From: Branchiostoma belcheri
Lineage: Eukaryota > Chordata > Leptocardii > Amphioxiformes > Branchiostomatidae
Reading direction: 5' to 3'
Length of the DNA stretch: 64,000 nucleotides
NCBI RefSeq assembly: GCF_001625305.1
Contig: NW_017803887.1
Span: forward strand, 2,177,876 to 2,241,875
Position 1 is the stretch's first letter. Every line of letters starts with the position of its first letter. Both the position numbers and the translations under genes were made by a program. Below, in pieces: positions 1 to 12,083 of the stretch. The notes beneath the pieces were generated by a model. That model was not told the DNA's origin and made no database searches. It saw nothing but the letters and a program-made list of their open reading frames with translations.

Positions 1-193
1 AATTATGTTAAAATCTATCAAAATTATAAATTAAACCTAAAATCAATTTTTGATTTACAACTAAATTTATGATCACGATGTTGATTCTTGGTAATCAAAA
101 TCCCATTAATTTGTTTCGGAATCCATGAACAACATTAGATTGCAGAAGTTGAAAGGTGAAAGGTTATGAGTTGAAGGTGACTGCTGGTTGTCT

Positions 194-449
194 AGCACGT
201 CAGCAGAACGTACTGCACCTGCGCGAAACCCGTAATGTATTGTACATAGCATTTTGGCAGAATGTCTCATATAAGGTTGTATTCGCTCATATAAGGTTAG
301 CATTTCGACAGTAGTTTCCAAATTTTGTTTCGAACGAAATATCCTCTGCAACAGGAAAAATTCTGATGCAACGTTGACCAAAAACCCAACGAAAAACACG
401 AAAATGCGGAGTTCTGCGCAGGCGCAGTACGTTCTGCCGACGTGCTTGC
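194..449. mobile_element. Short MITE with ~30-bp terminal inverted repeats
   Basis: The segment starting AGCACGTCAGCAGAACGTAC at 194 reappears inverted at about 415-447 (reverse complement AGCACGTCGGCAGAACGTAC), giving imperfect 30-bp TIRs around a ~190-bp interior. TTGTCT occurs at 188-193 and again at 450-455, a possible target-site duplication. The right end lies within about 10 bp of the splice donor of the coiled-coil exon 459-584. A second end of the same family is at 15738-15791. Confidence 0.65.
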
Positions 450-458
450 TTGTCTGAC

Positions 459-3400
459 CTTGTCTCCCTGGTCATGTGACTTGTGTTGGATGTGTAGCAG
501 TTCTTTCTCCCGATTGGCTGCCTCCAGGGCCAGCTGAGCTTCTCTCGTCTCCTTCTTCTGTTTCTCCACTTTGCTCTGCAGCTCCTGAAGTTACGGAAAA
601 AAATCAATAAAATTTCAATCCAATTTACTAAAATTGATAACATTAGTCCTGCCCCCTGTACTGTAAATTGTGAAATATTTGTGACGTTTTTTTTTACAGC
701 AATGCACCACAGAAAATTTGCATTATGGTTATTTCAACTAAAAATTTGCATTATGGTTATTTCAACTAAAAAAAACAACAACAGAAAACCCCTTTCCCTC
801 CACCAGGAAAATAAGGTACGAAAATCTTTTAATTTACATCATTGCAAAATTAGGATCAGATAAAACTACTGAACATTAACTGTCAAGTCACATGTCAGAG
901 CATTTCAAGGTGATTTGAACCATTTTCTCCTGCTGAAACTGTGACTTGAGATCGTCCAAGTCTCTCTGCAGCTGTTGTCTGTGTTTGGACTCCTCGTAAG
1001 TCTTCTCCTGTAGTAATGTCTTCTCTGTCTCTAAGGAGTTCACCTGAAGTTAAGACAGTAAAATATGAGTCACTCTTCTCTTGTTGCAGCATCTTTTCTG
1101 TCTCTTAGATCACCTTCAAGGAGAGTAACAACAGTTACTTTAAAATACATTTAAACAATATAGCATTTAGACTGATGGTTTTATTTCATTTCTGAGACAA
1201 TGTGGCTCATTCATTCATTCCTTCACTCCTCCCCTCTTCATTCATCCCTCCCAGTCACCTCCTTCCAGACTGTGCAGCTTCTTCAGCTGTGCCTGTTTCT
1301 GACACCCGAGTGATCATCTCTGAACTCATTCTTTCATCCCTTCATTTACTCACTCCCTTATTCACTCCTTCACACGCTCCTTCATTCACTCCGTCTCACC
1401 TCCTGTCGACTGTGTAACCTCTCCAGCTGCACCTTTTTCCAACACATGTGGACTAATCTTACAAATCATTCACTCCCTCATTCCTTCATTCCCTCCTTCA
1501 CTCATTCCCTCCTTCTGACCTCCTCCTGTAGACTGTGCATCCTCTCCAGCTGCAGCTGTGTTTCTGACACCTGTGCGCTCATCTCTCAACTCATTCATTC
1601 ACTCCCTCATTCCCTCCTTCTCACCTCCTCCTGTAGACTGTGCATCCTCTCCAGCTGCAGCTGTGTCTCTGACACCTGTGTACTCATCTCTCAACTCATT
1701 CATTCACTCCCTCATTGCCTCCCTCTGACCTCCTCCTGTAGACTGTGCATCCTCTCCAGCTGCAGCTGTGTTTCTGACACCTGTGCACTCATCTCTCAAC
1801 TCATTCATTCACTCATTCATTCACTCATTCATTCACTCCCTCCTTCCCTCCCTCTGACCTCCTCCTGTAGACTGTGCATCCTCTCCAGCTGCAGCTGTGT
1901 TTCTGACACCTGTGCGCTCATCTCGCGGCTGCGTGTGCGTTCCCTCTGCAGGTCCCCGCGGGTGTCCTGTAGCTGCCGCTGCAGGTGCTCCTTCTCACTC
2001 TGCAGCTCGGATATCTGGATGTTCAGCCTGGGGAAAAACAGGACAATCAGAGATGGCAGACTTCACACCCTTTACTATTCCACTAGCTGTGCACTTGGGG
2101 TGCATTGCAATGCTACATTGTGTATACATTTGTACAGGTATTGGGAATCATGTACACACACTCAGCCATGCCAAAAGCAATTACCTTAAAACACAAAACT
2201 AGTCCAACTGAAAGATGTTCAAAGGATATAATTCTCAAAAATGTAAATTACGGTAATAGCTACATTTTTTTCTAATTTCCATGTTATACAATGGACCTGT
2301 CAATTTTCTTGCAGAATTTCAGTATAATAAGCTGTCAATACAACATTTCATCTTTAAGTTATCTTATTTTATAACCAGTTCTCTTAGTCTTCTGCTGGAC
2401 CCCAGAGTGCTTCCTGAATGTAAAAAAACTCCAGACCTACCTTCTCTGTGCCCCTTCACCAGATGATGCCAAACTCTCCTGTGAGAAACAGTGGATTCTC
2501 TGTTTATATTTTACATATTTACTGTCAACAAAACTGTCACACTTCAGGGGTGCTCAATAAGCTTAGTAATGCACAGCAGAAACTTTTATCTACAGTTCTG
2601 GGTAGTTTCTGAGCTCAAGTATTTTCACACAATATGGAAAATCATGAATGAAAATATTTCTGATCTTCTGATCAGAAATAAATCTAAATTCTTTACACCT
2701 CATAAAAATATTTAAAAGTTTGGGAAAAGCTGCAGGATGCCCAAATTGTTACATATGATAATCATCTTTTCCTTCCATCAGGTTCAACCAACCATGCAAA
2801 AAGTTTGTACAAATGTCAATCTATAATTTCGCATTTTTTCTATGGACAAGCAATAATTACCAAGAAAAATATGACTTTACCTGAAAGGGGGGAGAATCAG
2901 TTTTGATAATTTTTTTTCTATCGATATTAAAGCCTACTTTCATAATGAAAGTACCGGTATATAAACATGTATAAAACTTGTGACAATATCAAGCTCACAA
3001 TCTTACAATAACTTCTAATTCAGATATAATTTATCGCTGTTGACATACATGTACACATCATTTAGTACATGTACTATATTTACCTTTTGTGTGACAGCCT
3101 GTCTCTCTCTCTCTTTCACTGCTTCCAGGTCCTTCTTCGCAAACTCTAGTCTCATCTCCAGGGATCGTTTCTCATCCTCTAATGTCCGACAGGACGCCTG
3201 GAACAAGCCATAATTAATACACAGTCGTGACATCAGGATTGGCTTCCCAAACACTGCAGAAATTCCCCCTACCATAGTTAGGAGTAGGTCTGGAGCAAGG
3301 TCGGCTGTGGTTGGCTAGTGTTTGGTGAGGTCAGCTATTGTTTGGCTGCACCAGCCAAATGTTTAAAAAACAGGAGCTTCAACCATGTTTGGTTGGTGCT

Positions 3401-6400
3401 CAGGAGTATATTATGTAGTTCAGAGTGCGTTTTGCAGTCAAGTTCACTTAACTTAACCTAAATTTCATTGGATACGTATAGAAAGGTAGGCATGGCCTAA
3501 ATCTGGTCAGACTGCTCCCAAACTTCATCCAACCTTGTTTAAAGGTGGTCAGAGGAAGGTTCTGAATGTGTGACAGGTTATTTTTTGTGAAAGTACTTCA
3601 AGATTTCTGGCCGTACCTGTGAGTCGCTGAGTTCTTTCTTGCTCTTGTCCAGCTGTTGTTTGAGGCTGTGTGTGTTCTGGTCCAGCGAGGACACCTGTTT
3701 GTCCAGTTTGGTCCTGTCTTCTCTCTGTTCAAGCTGTAGTCTTGACACCTGGGGGAAGGGGAAATGGGAAGTTAACCCTTACACAGCTGAGGACATTCTA
3801 AGCAGCTTTGGAGCTGAGGGTTAACACAGTACTACTGCTAAGGGTGTTCTCATCCAGGCACTGGGAGGATAACCTCGTGCTTTTGACCTTGAACGGCCAG
3901 GACTTTGAGTATAGGACTATGACTCTGTTTTGACGAATAAGACTTTTATGTTTACTGTATGTTGTCTCACTGTATGTCTTGTATAATTTTGCTGGGCCCC
4001 CTTGGAAAACAGCTGATACAAGCTGAATTGGGGCTACCCAGCCATCTTGAGATCATAAATAAACCTTTGCACTGCTAATAAAAAGTGTTCTCATTCAGGA
4101 TGAAGCTGAAGGTTAACCTTCATGTTCCTAAGGTGTTCTCATACAGGATGGAAATGAAGATTGACACGTGTAAGGGTGTTCTCAAACTGGCTGGGAATGG
4201 GACGTTAACCCTTACACTACTAAGGGTGTTCTTATCCAGGATGGAAATGAAGATTAACCCTTACACTAAGGGTGTTCTTATCCAGGATGGAATTGAAGGT
4301 TGACCCTTTCACTGCTAAGGGTATCTCAACAAACGTCCCTACATGTACCTCTTTCTGCAGTGCATCTCTCTCCTGTTCAACCCGGCTGAACCTGGCCTGT
4401 AGCTGGTCCAGATCCTGTTGTAGGTCCTCCCTCGCAGTCTCCAACTCTGCTGTCAGTTTGGCTGCAAGGAAACATTTAATATCTATTTACTGGTTTGGCT
4501 GACATTCATGCAGTTAAGGTTGCCTAACCAACATGTAGTATCAGACCAAATGGTTGGTTTTATAAGCAAAAAGCTGATCTGGAAACAACAGTTACTGCAT
4601 CTAGGCTGTTTATAGGTCGTTTGAAAGACTTTTAGCAAAACATAAATATTTAGCAAAACATAAAAAAGATTGCAGCTTTGACAACGTTGAATAAATCTTT
4701 ATCAAGAAAAGGAATATCTTAAGTTCAACACACCTGCATCAAGACTGTCTTGGTCCATCTTGAACTCCTGAGACTTAAGAAGCTGACTCCTGGCCAGACC
4801 AAGTTCTTCCTCTAACTCATCTTTGGACCTGCTCAGCTCATGTAGCTCATGATCATGAACCTGTGGGAGATGCAGTAATAATGTCAATCAACAGGGGGCA
4901 CTCATGTATGGACCTACTCAGTTCTGCAGCTCATGGTCATGAAACTGACATGAAATGAACCTGCAATAGTTGCAATTTATATGTAAGTCACTAGGAGGCA
5001 ATAATGATGTATGAACGGTCTCTTTTTACACACTTTTGAAACCCCCTGAATACTTTTTCAATGCAATAGCACCTAAAATAAAATCATTTTATTTATTCAT
5101 ATTCATATTAATAAATCCAGCCATCCATTCTACCATCCATCCATCAATTCATTTATTCCTTCATTCATCACTCTTTTATTCTCACATTTACTGCAACCCT
5201 GTTTATTTTGCAGGTTGCACTTAAAATCACTAAGTTGCATCTCTCTGTACACTTCATCATATAATTATCCTGATCCTATTTTCCCTTCATTTGTAACACT
5301 TCTATACACAAGAAGATGTCTTGACCTTGGTGAGGCTCTCCTTGACCCTCATCATGTTCTCTCTCTGCTGTCTCAGCTCCTCCTCGTGGTCAGCCCGCTC
5401 CCTCTCCAGCAGCTGTCTCAGCTGGTCCACGTCAGCACTGCTGTTCATCACGTGTGGCTGTCTCTTCTCTGCTGCCGTCTAGGGAACAGCACACACACAC
5501 AATAGTGCTGCATACCTAAACCTACATTTAGGTTCAGGTTCGGATTCAAGTCCGGAGGTTTAGGGTCAGTTCCGGACTCGTAAGTCCGGACTTAAACCCA
5601 TGGCATATACAAAATTGCATGTTTGCAACCTTGCAATGTTGTCTGGGTGAAACATAACATGGAGGCCGACACTTGACAATGCTCGATGGCAATGTTTTCT
5701 TCATTTTGCAGCAAAGTTTTTGCAATCTACGGAAGGTTTTAGGTGGTTTGGAGAGAAAAGGGGTATGTGAAATGGTCTTTTATGGTAATAAGTCCAGACT
5801 CGGTTCTTGACTTTTAGTTTTTTTTGGACTTGAACCTAAACATTCTTACAAGTCCGGATCCAAGTCCAATGAACTGGTATGCAGCACTACATACACACAC
5901 AGGTAAACATTTAGCAGTGGCAAACTTTATATCCTCACAGGAGGTTAAGTACTGGTCCAGTAGTCTTGCAGCTGGGATTAGGACTTTCTAAACTAGCCCT
6001 TTGGTACCTTACAAACTTTAAAGACAAAAGCTGAGAAAGGAAAGAGTTGACTATTGCTGTCAATCATGATTTTTTAAAATCAGTTTTTATATTTGCAATT
6101 TTTGCGGTCACTAATCTGTACCGTGATCTGATCATTACCACAAATAAATAATTCGCCGCCTTTCATTTTGCTGCACCTGCCACAAATTAGCCATTTGCTG
6201 CTTACCTCGAGTTCATCCATTAGCCTGGCTCTCTCTACCAGCAGGTAGGCCACCTGTTCACTTAGCCCGGACTCAGCCACCTGCTGCAGGCCCTCTTGTT
6301 GTAACATCTCTCGTACTTCTGCTATGGCATCTGCAGAAACAAACAAGAGTTAGTCTGGTTCTACAGCCACCTGCTGAAGGCCCTCTTATTCACATCTCTC

Positions 6401-8933
6401 ATACTTAAGCTATGAGGTCTCCAGAAACAAACAAGACTTACATGTAGTAGACTAGCTCTACAGTATTGTTTATGAGAAATGCAATAAAAAAAAACTTACC
6501 ACACTCTATCTTGCGCTGCTCCAGTTCGTTGCGCAGAATCTCGTTTTCCGCCTCGAACTCGCTGGTGAGCGCCTCTCTCTCCTCAGACAGACTCCGGATG
6601 TGCTCCACATAGTTCTCCACCTGAAGACATCAACAGCTGATTCCTTACACCACACCTGTCTGATTTTTAGATTATCTATCAGATTTCAAACTGTTAACTC
6701 ATGTTAGCTAATGTCAATGAGGAGCCAGTGGTAACTATGAATGATGGCACCCAGCAGGCTACTCAAATTACCACAAAAAGATAGTTATTACATTAAATTT
6801 TGCAGTGTCATGATTTGTACTGAAAAGGGCCAGCAAAAACCATGAAAGTAAGCCACTGGTGGGACCATGTCAATATAATGTTGATCAAGATCATGAGAAC
6901 AGAGTCTGGTGGAAAACTGTGCCTTGGCCTCAATCTTTTGGGACAATTCTCCTTCCCGACATTAAATCTCAACTCCTTAAAACATCAAAAAGACATGTAA
7001 ATTAAGACATCTCCAGCTCCTACAGAAATTATCCTCATTTAAGACATCTCTAACCTTACAAACACAGCTAAAACCCGCCAAAAACAGTTACTCAAACAAC
7101 TGTAGTTAAAATCCTTTCAACAGTTCTTTTAAGACATTTTCCACCTTTATCTTAGTTTAGGACATCTGAAATCCTTGAAGACATCTCACCTCCTTCATCT
7201 CCTCGGCCTGCTGCAGTTTGAGGTCCTGGATGTCGGCAAGGGCAGACTTCAGGCTGACCTCTGACCTCTGGTACAGGCGCCAGACATGGCGGAGCTTCAG
7301 CTCATCGTCCACCTCCGGGTCCAGCCCATCGTCATGGAGACGGCGCCCGATCTCCTCCAGCTCTCCGCTGTCCTAAATAAACAAACAAATAAACATGATG
7401 ATGAGCCTAATGCTGCATGGAAAGACATATGATATTGTCTATTTACTAAATAATGTTTACCAAAGGAAAGTAATGTAAACTAGATATGTAACGAATAGGT
7501 TTTTATCAAATATTAAAGAATCTTTATCAAATAGCTAATCTATAACTAGTATAAGAGCATTTTGTGTTGTGTTTTAATTTAAAGCCTTCCCAATTCAGCC
7601 AAATATGGCTGCTTACAGGCTTTGGTGTGTACTTTTTGTAAGAAACAAATAAACCAGTCTCTCTCTCTCTCACTTTCTCAAAGACTGTTTTTGCTCTATT
7701 TCCTCTTCTTCCGTTCCAAACAAATAAGGTCAATGATTTCAATGAAGTCAATGAGGTCACCTGCATTAGGCAGGTTTTAAAAAATTGGAGCTGTGCAGGT
7801 GTTTCAGATGTCTACCTGCCTGCACCAAACATACACTGGCCCTTGATAAAACCAGCTTTATTTAATGTTAAGTTTGACACTGGGGTGACAGTATGCATGC
7901 CCATGGGATTATTGCAACATAAAACAAGTGTATATTAAGAGGATACAGACAGTACTAGTGCAAGTTAACAATGGTGACAAGTGGAACATGTGAATATTCT
8001 AAGAACTGCTAGTACTAAATAAATATAATCTAAGCTTAAAATTGGGTTTGACATATCTTTTTTTGTAAGCAACTAAGATGAAATGTCCCACTTTTTTCAG
8101 TAATAAGTGAGTTCTGGGAGGTTTATGTTGTAGTTTTCTTTTTCATCAGTATAATGCAATGTACAGTATAGTACAATAAAGAGAACAAGAAATAGCCATG
8201 CCTTCAAGTACCAGACTTATCAACCAAGGATTGAGGTGTTGAGAACTATCGTAGGGTGGAAAGGTGGAACTCACTGTCACCTGAAGTACTGAGTAGGGGC
8301 AATTGTCATGAGATAGCTTTAAACTTAAAGCTGCGAAGCTGGTGTGTAACATACCAAAAGGCTATACAGATACAGAATGTTTGGAAATTGACGTGATAAA
8401 ACACAGGTGCAGGTTTGAGTCCCTTGAGATAATGCTTTGTTGTAAGTCGTGCGTTTTGATAGGGGTAAAACAATAGCTGTGAAAACAACTGAATTTTCTA
8501 GGAAGGTCACGTAAAGGTCGATTGAAAAAAAATGCAAATTACAGAAGAAACGGTGCAGCTGGCACTGGATCTGTCGTTTGCGAAAATATGTCCGTGAAAT
8601 TTTTGGAGCGCCGTTAAATTTTAATTTTGTTTCGTCCGCTGAGCTTTGCCATACCTTCTGACAGGTGTAAACTGTCAATTTTACAAACCTGCAAAAATTC
8701 AACGGTTAAAACAGGTAAATTCACATTATGTGGTGGTAAAATACGCCCCTTAACACTACATATACACTCATAATTGCTGTATGTACATAAAGATATATAT
8801 ATGCACTTAAGCGGCAACATTGAACTTTCAAATCGAACAGGTGGTCATATTAACATTGCTGGGTACGCTACGCCCCCCTCCCCCTTTCCTAAAAACCAAC
8901 ACTTACCGTGTCCAAAACCACGGGTTTCGCCAT
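459..8933 (-). CDS. Long coiled-coil protein, 5' part of gene (13 exons seen, continues off the left edge)
   Basis: Exons, 5' to 3' on the minus strand: 8907-8933, 7190-7372, 6500-6620, 6206-6330, 5326-5478, 4734-4860, 4349-4461, 3617-3748, 3084-3197, 2441-2478, 1859-2027, 921-1043, 459-584. All joins keep phase and give 517 open residues. The start is ATG at 8933 (MAKPVVLDT) followed by a GTAAGT donor. From about residue 70 onward the protein is nearly all charged heptad coiled coil rich in E, K, Q, R and L, with no globular domain, signal peptide or membrane segment. A more conserved block lies in exon 4 (SEQVAYLLVERARLMDELE). The 38-nt exon at 2441-2478 is needed to keep phase. The donor after 921-1043 (GTTCAA) is weak, so that edge is uncertain. 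The family could be a CCDC-type centrosomal or ciliary coiled coil (CCDC30-like is a guess), and I do not assign a name. Function is unknown. Confidence 0.75.
1255..1923. repeat. Tandem copies of an exon 3' end plus its splice donor
   Basis: The last ~65 nt of the coiled-coil exon 1859-2027, its donor and a piece of intron recur downstream in the gene. Near-identical copies begin at about 1518, 1622 and 1727 (period ~105 bp), and degenerate copies at about 1396 and 1255. Between them runs a CATT/CACT-rich spacer that lengthens before the true exon. The copy near 1621 carries a better donor (GAG|GTGAGA) than the exon I chose (GAG|GTCAGA). Confidence 0.85.
3885..4078 (+). mobile_element. LINE 3'-UTR fragment
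   Basis: This is a non-coding tail typical of invertebrate non-LTR elements: a GTCTCACTGTATGTCTTGTA stretch, then a CTGGGCCCCC...GGAAAACAGCTG...GGGGCTACCCAGCC hairpin-like segment, then ATAAATAAACC at about 4065. No RT coding remains. It lies in an intron of the coiled-coil gene on the opposite strand. Confidence 0.5.
4080..4330. repeat. Minisatellite, ~50-60-bp units
   Basis: Four to five imperfect units share the core CTAAGGGTGTTCTTATCCAG followed by GATGGAA and GTTAACCCTTACAC. A related single unit lies at 3826-3870. It sits next to the donor of coiled-coil exon 4349-4461 but does not clearly contain exon sequence. Confidence 0.8.
4906..5010. repeat. Decayed duplicate of a coiled-coil exon start and its intron flank
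   Basis: Both the exon segment around 4829-4860 and this stretch read, on the plus strand, GGACCTxCTCAG...GTAGCTCATG or CAGCTCATGGTCATGAA, followed by similar ...CAATAATG... intron sequence. The copy lies just upstream of the exon in gene orientation and has lost the acceptor. Confidence 0.55.
6364..6455. repeat. Decayed ~90-bp tandem duplicate of a coiled-coil exon start and acceptor
   Basis: The exon segment from 6274 (AGCCACCTGCTGCAGGCCCT) through GCAGAAACAAACAAGAGTTA is repeated from 6364 (AGCCACCTGCTGAAGGCCCT) through CCAGAAACAAACAAGACTTA, a period of about 90 bp. Small indels in the copy destroy the reading frame, so only 6206-6330 is a usable exon. Confidence 0.8.
7560..7655 (+). mobile_element. 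LINE 3'-end fragment
   Basis: CAATTCAGCCAAATATGGCT followed by GCTTACAGGC and, further on, AAGAAACAAATAAAC resembles the tail of the LINE at 23590-24485 (CAATTCAGCC...ATTGGCTGCC...AATAAA). It is a dead 5'-truncated insertion in a coiled-coil gene intron. Confidence 0.45.
8175..8385 (+). mobile_element. 5'-truncated CR1/L2-like LINE fragment (family A)
   Basis: This is the plus-strand version of the element at 9516-9970. It shares GAGAACAAGAAATAGCCA, TATCAACCAAGGATTGAGGT, GTGGAACTCACTGTCACC and the tail CTGCGAAGCTGGTGTGT...TATACAGATACAGAATG. It is more decayed than the 9.5-kb copy and lies in the first intron of the coiled-coil gene. Confidence 0.75.
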
Positions 8934-9120
8934 GTTGTTGGACGATTTATACTGCTAGAACACTGCTAGGATGTTTCCCTTGTGTTGTGTGGGTTTCCCT
9001 CCATGGTTTCTGTCCGTTTTGGCTGCATTTTTGTAGGTTTACATGGTTGTTGTACTAGGTTTTTAGCTGGTCCGGTACACTTTGTTTGGGCGAATCACCT
9101 CCAACCACGCGTAGCGTCAC
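8934..9120 (-). promoter_or_regulatory. Putative 5' UTR and promoter zone of the coiled-coil gene
   Basis: This is the sequence directly upstream (minus strand) of the start codon at 8933. No clear TATA box is visible. The assignment is positional only. Confidence 0.3.
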
Positions 9121-9515
9121 AGGTCAAAGGTTAATCATTCCAAATATGCAAACTCTCCATTGTTTAGCTTTGGTAAATATTTTCCTTTTAGTACCAACAA
9201 TATGTGGATTTATATGTAAAGAGAATCTGCCATTTTTTGTCTAAACTGAACTACTACAGTACCGTACTATTTTCTTAGCCGGCGGATGCATACCATACCA
9301 TCCGGTCTTGGACCGAACCATGGCGGTTTGTAGGGGGGACCAATTAAGTGAGTACAATTAAAAGTCACATGTCGGATAAGAAAAACGCGAAAAAAAATTG
9401 AGAGAAAAATCCAGTACAAAGTAGAAGTTGAAATTAATGTGAAAGGAGCTACAGGCCTACTTACATGTAGATATTGCTTGTCTCACTGAGACACAAACAA
9501 CTTTATAAATCTTCT

Positions 9516-9970
9516 GTATCTGTATCTGTATAGCCGGTATAACCGCCTTTCGGCGTAACACACCAGCTTCGCAGGCACGCGGCGCGGCGGCAGCTGGCTA
9601 TATTACACCGATCGACTTGTTACACCTAACCCTTGAACTTCTAGCTCTAGACATTGTTTAAAGCTATCTATAGACAGTGCCCCTACTGTACTTGGTGACA
9701 GTGAGTTCCACTCTGCAATAGTTCTAGGAAAGAATGAATTCTTGAACACCTCAATCCTTGGTTGATAACTCTGGTACTTGAATGCGTGGCTATTTCTTGT
9801 TCTCTTCTGGGCTGGTATTAGGTACTTAGTAGTTGGGACATCCACCAGTTTATTAGTCATTTTGTACATCATGCATAGTCTAGACATCTTTCTTCTGTCT
9901 TCAAGTGAGGTCCACTGTAGGTTTCTTTTCATTTCCGTGACACTAGCACCTCTTAGTAGCAATAAGTGGT
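9516..9970 (-). mobile_element. 5'-truncated CR1/L2-like LINE, RT C-terminal end (family A)
   Basis: The minus strand encodes the end of a non-LTR retrotransposon ORF2, about 119 codons, with ...SLEDRRKMSRLCMMYKM..., a middle YQPRIEVFKNSFFPR and the typical terminal EWNSLSPSTV motif. A short 3' UTR (CAGCTGGCTATATTACACC..., GTTACACCTAACCCTTGAAC) follows and ends in (TACAGA)n at about 9516-9532, the microsatellite-type tail of CR1/L2 elements. Sister fragments lie at 8175-8385, 27118-27200 and 58748-58910. It is not a functional gene. Confidence 0.85.
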
Positions 9971-11484
9971 AAATGTTTTGCCATCCGGTTTAAACTATGA
10001 ATAATTTAAGTTTAAAAACGTTGTAAAAGGTCACATTTTATGATTTTCATGCTTTTCATGCAGAAAATTTCAATCATACAAGTTACCAATCTGATACATT
10101 TAAAAGTAGCGGGTTGGAAATCCGTATTGAACTGGTGACTAAAACAAGAAAATAATTTCATTTTATGCATCTCTGGACCTGCGCATTATGATTAGAATTT
10201 TCATCATAATCATAGATATCAATGTTATTCAAAAAGCCAGCTTCAGACAATTAACTCCACCAGGCCCGATCCTGGGTTGTTTTTCACACGGCGTTACGTA
10301 TCAGCTATATGCAGAAGGAGGCTTACACACCCTTCAAGAACAACAGCAACCTGTGCCCGAGTTCCTGTCAAAAAGTGTCAACTGAAGCTATTCTAACCAA
10401 CGTAAAAGGTATGTGTCTGCGAGTGAATAAACAATTAAGGTTAAATTTCTTGTAGGCAGTTTGTCTGGCCTACGCCTATGCGGCTAGGCTGGCAATCAGA
10501 TAGATTTTCAATTCTCTAAGTAGATGTGACGAGGGAAGATTTGTCGTTTTTGGACTGTCGGCAATGGTAGATAACTGTCAGAGAAGTTAGGACATCAGAA
10601 AAAGTTTAACAATCAAGGGTTAATGACCCGCCCCGAGGTGAATATGGTGTGATAAAGCCTTGTCAATTTCTATATTTTTGCCATGATTGTTTTATTTGGT
10701 GCAGGTGACGTGGCACTATCGGTAAAAATTGCACTGGAACCAGAAAATACTGACTGATAAACCATCATGACACTTTGCTAAGCCACAGTCTGTTTAAATG
10801 TTTTAGGCTTGAAATTACGACCATTTTGCCATCACAAGGCTTTATAAAATTAACACAGTAACACAGCTTATCGGTCTACACTTACCAGGAGATATTCTAA
10901 AATTGCATTATTCAGTACAGAGCACGTATTACTAACTAAGAAATTCAGTCCTATAACGGCTATCTTAATGACATTTCAGAAAAAGGATTTGTTATCTTTT
11001 TAATTAAAAGAAGTGCACAATTTTCTACTCTTCTGCTGATTTTCTTGTTTGGGAGGTCCAAACAGGGCCTTACGCAGGAGTACACAATATCAATATTCAA
11101 GCAGCAAGTCTCAGACAATTAACAGGTATATATACGTAAAACAATGACAACTGAAAATTACCTTCGCATATATATGGTCTGCTCTGTTGATTCTTACTTA
11201 AACACATTCGTGTATATGGTCAGACAGCAGTCTGAAATCCCCCCTGCTATAAAATTGCAACATGATGCATCCCAATACTACCATGGTAACAGTCTGGTTC
11301 AGGTCATTGACCTTTTTGGTTGGGAGAATAAGAGGAAACGGAGCATTATGTTTTCCTTCGGTGACCATAAATAGGGGCCCCGCCGGTTAGTTTACGGGCT
11401 GTTTTTCTTCATTTTCGGGCGCGGCCTCTTTTTTAACGGATGGGGACGCGGAACTTTTCATAACTGGGGGATCGAGTCAGCATG
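9971..11484. other. Intergenic stretch without a recognised gene
   Basis: Only short unsupported ORFs occur here. At 10616-10660 a GGTTAATGACCCGCC...GTGAATATGGTGTGATAA segment matches the end of the foldback element at 16189-16328, so a relic of that family lies here. A CCATAAATAGGGGC motif at about 11364 could be a weak TATA box for the downstream LRR gene; this is unproven. Confidence 0.4.
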
Positions 11485-11595
11485 AACTCGGGTCCTAGTG
11501 ACAAATCTAAAATACACCGTATCCTAATCGTGATAACACCGGCAGTACCCCTCCCTGGGCGAAATATGTACCAGAGCACCCCAGCGCCACTAGTA
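11485..11595 (+). repeat. Dispersed repeat fragment, second copy at 34185-34375
   Basis: The two copies share GGxCCxxGTGACAAA, AATACACCGTA, ATCGTGATAACA, CAGTxxCCCTCC and, at the end, AGCGCCACT, in the same order and orientation. I do not recognise the class. Confidence 0.6.
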
Positions 11596-11608
11596 CTGTG
11601 ATTTGTAA

Positions 11609-11609
11609 T

Positions 11610-11706
<97 letters not shown>

Positions 11707-11707
11707 A
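11609..11707. repeat. (CT)n microsatellite
   Basis: About 90 bp of near-perfect CT dinucleotide, followed by TATATATA and a duplicated, self-complementary ATATATCCCTTTACAGGG unit at 11711-11757. Serine/leucine and glutamate/arginine ORFs across it are artefacts. Confidence 0.97.
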
Positions 11708-12083
11708 TATATATATCCCTTTACAGGGATATATATCCCTTTACAGGGATATATATTCCTAACCCCCAAAGCCACTCTCTCCCAATCCTACGTACTAGTA
11801 TATAGACAGCAGCAAACAAGGGGGAAACGTACAGTCACACATGGTTTTTGTTCTATGACATTTTAGAGGAATTTAGAATTTAGCAAGAGGGCAAAACAAG
11901 AAAACTAAGTCATGGGAGGACAATTGGAGTGTAACAATTTTTCTCTTGTACAAACCAAGAGTTTAACCTGGGACTTAATGTCTATATTCAAGGTATCGTT
12001 TTGTCTTTAAACTTTGAGGTCGAAGATAAAGTTGGAATGGGCATACTGAGGTGATTCCCGTTCTATTCAGGTGGCAGGACACC

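Noticed and set aside
1446-2189. Plus-strand 247-codon repetitive ORF
   Set aside because: It is the reverse of the duplicated coiled-coil exon end and spacer; composition and period come from the repeat.
4080-4330. CRISPR-like repeat array
   Set aside because: Units are contiguous and imperfect with no unique spacers, and the DNA is eukaryotic; it is a minisatellite.
9778-9972. Plus-strand ORF of 64 codons
   Set aside because: Antisense of the LINE RT C-terminus.
11590-11805. Ser/Leu and Glu/Arg ORFs
   Set aside because: Translation of a CT microsatellite.
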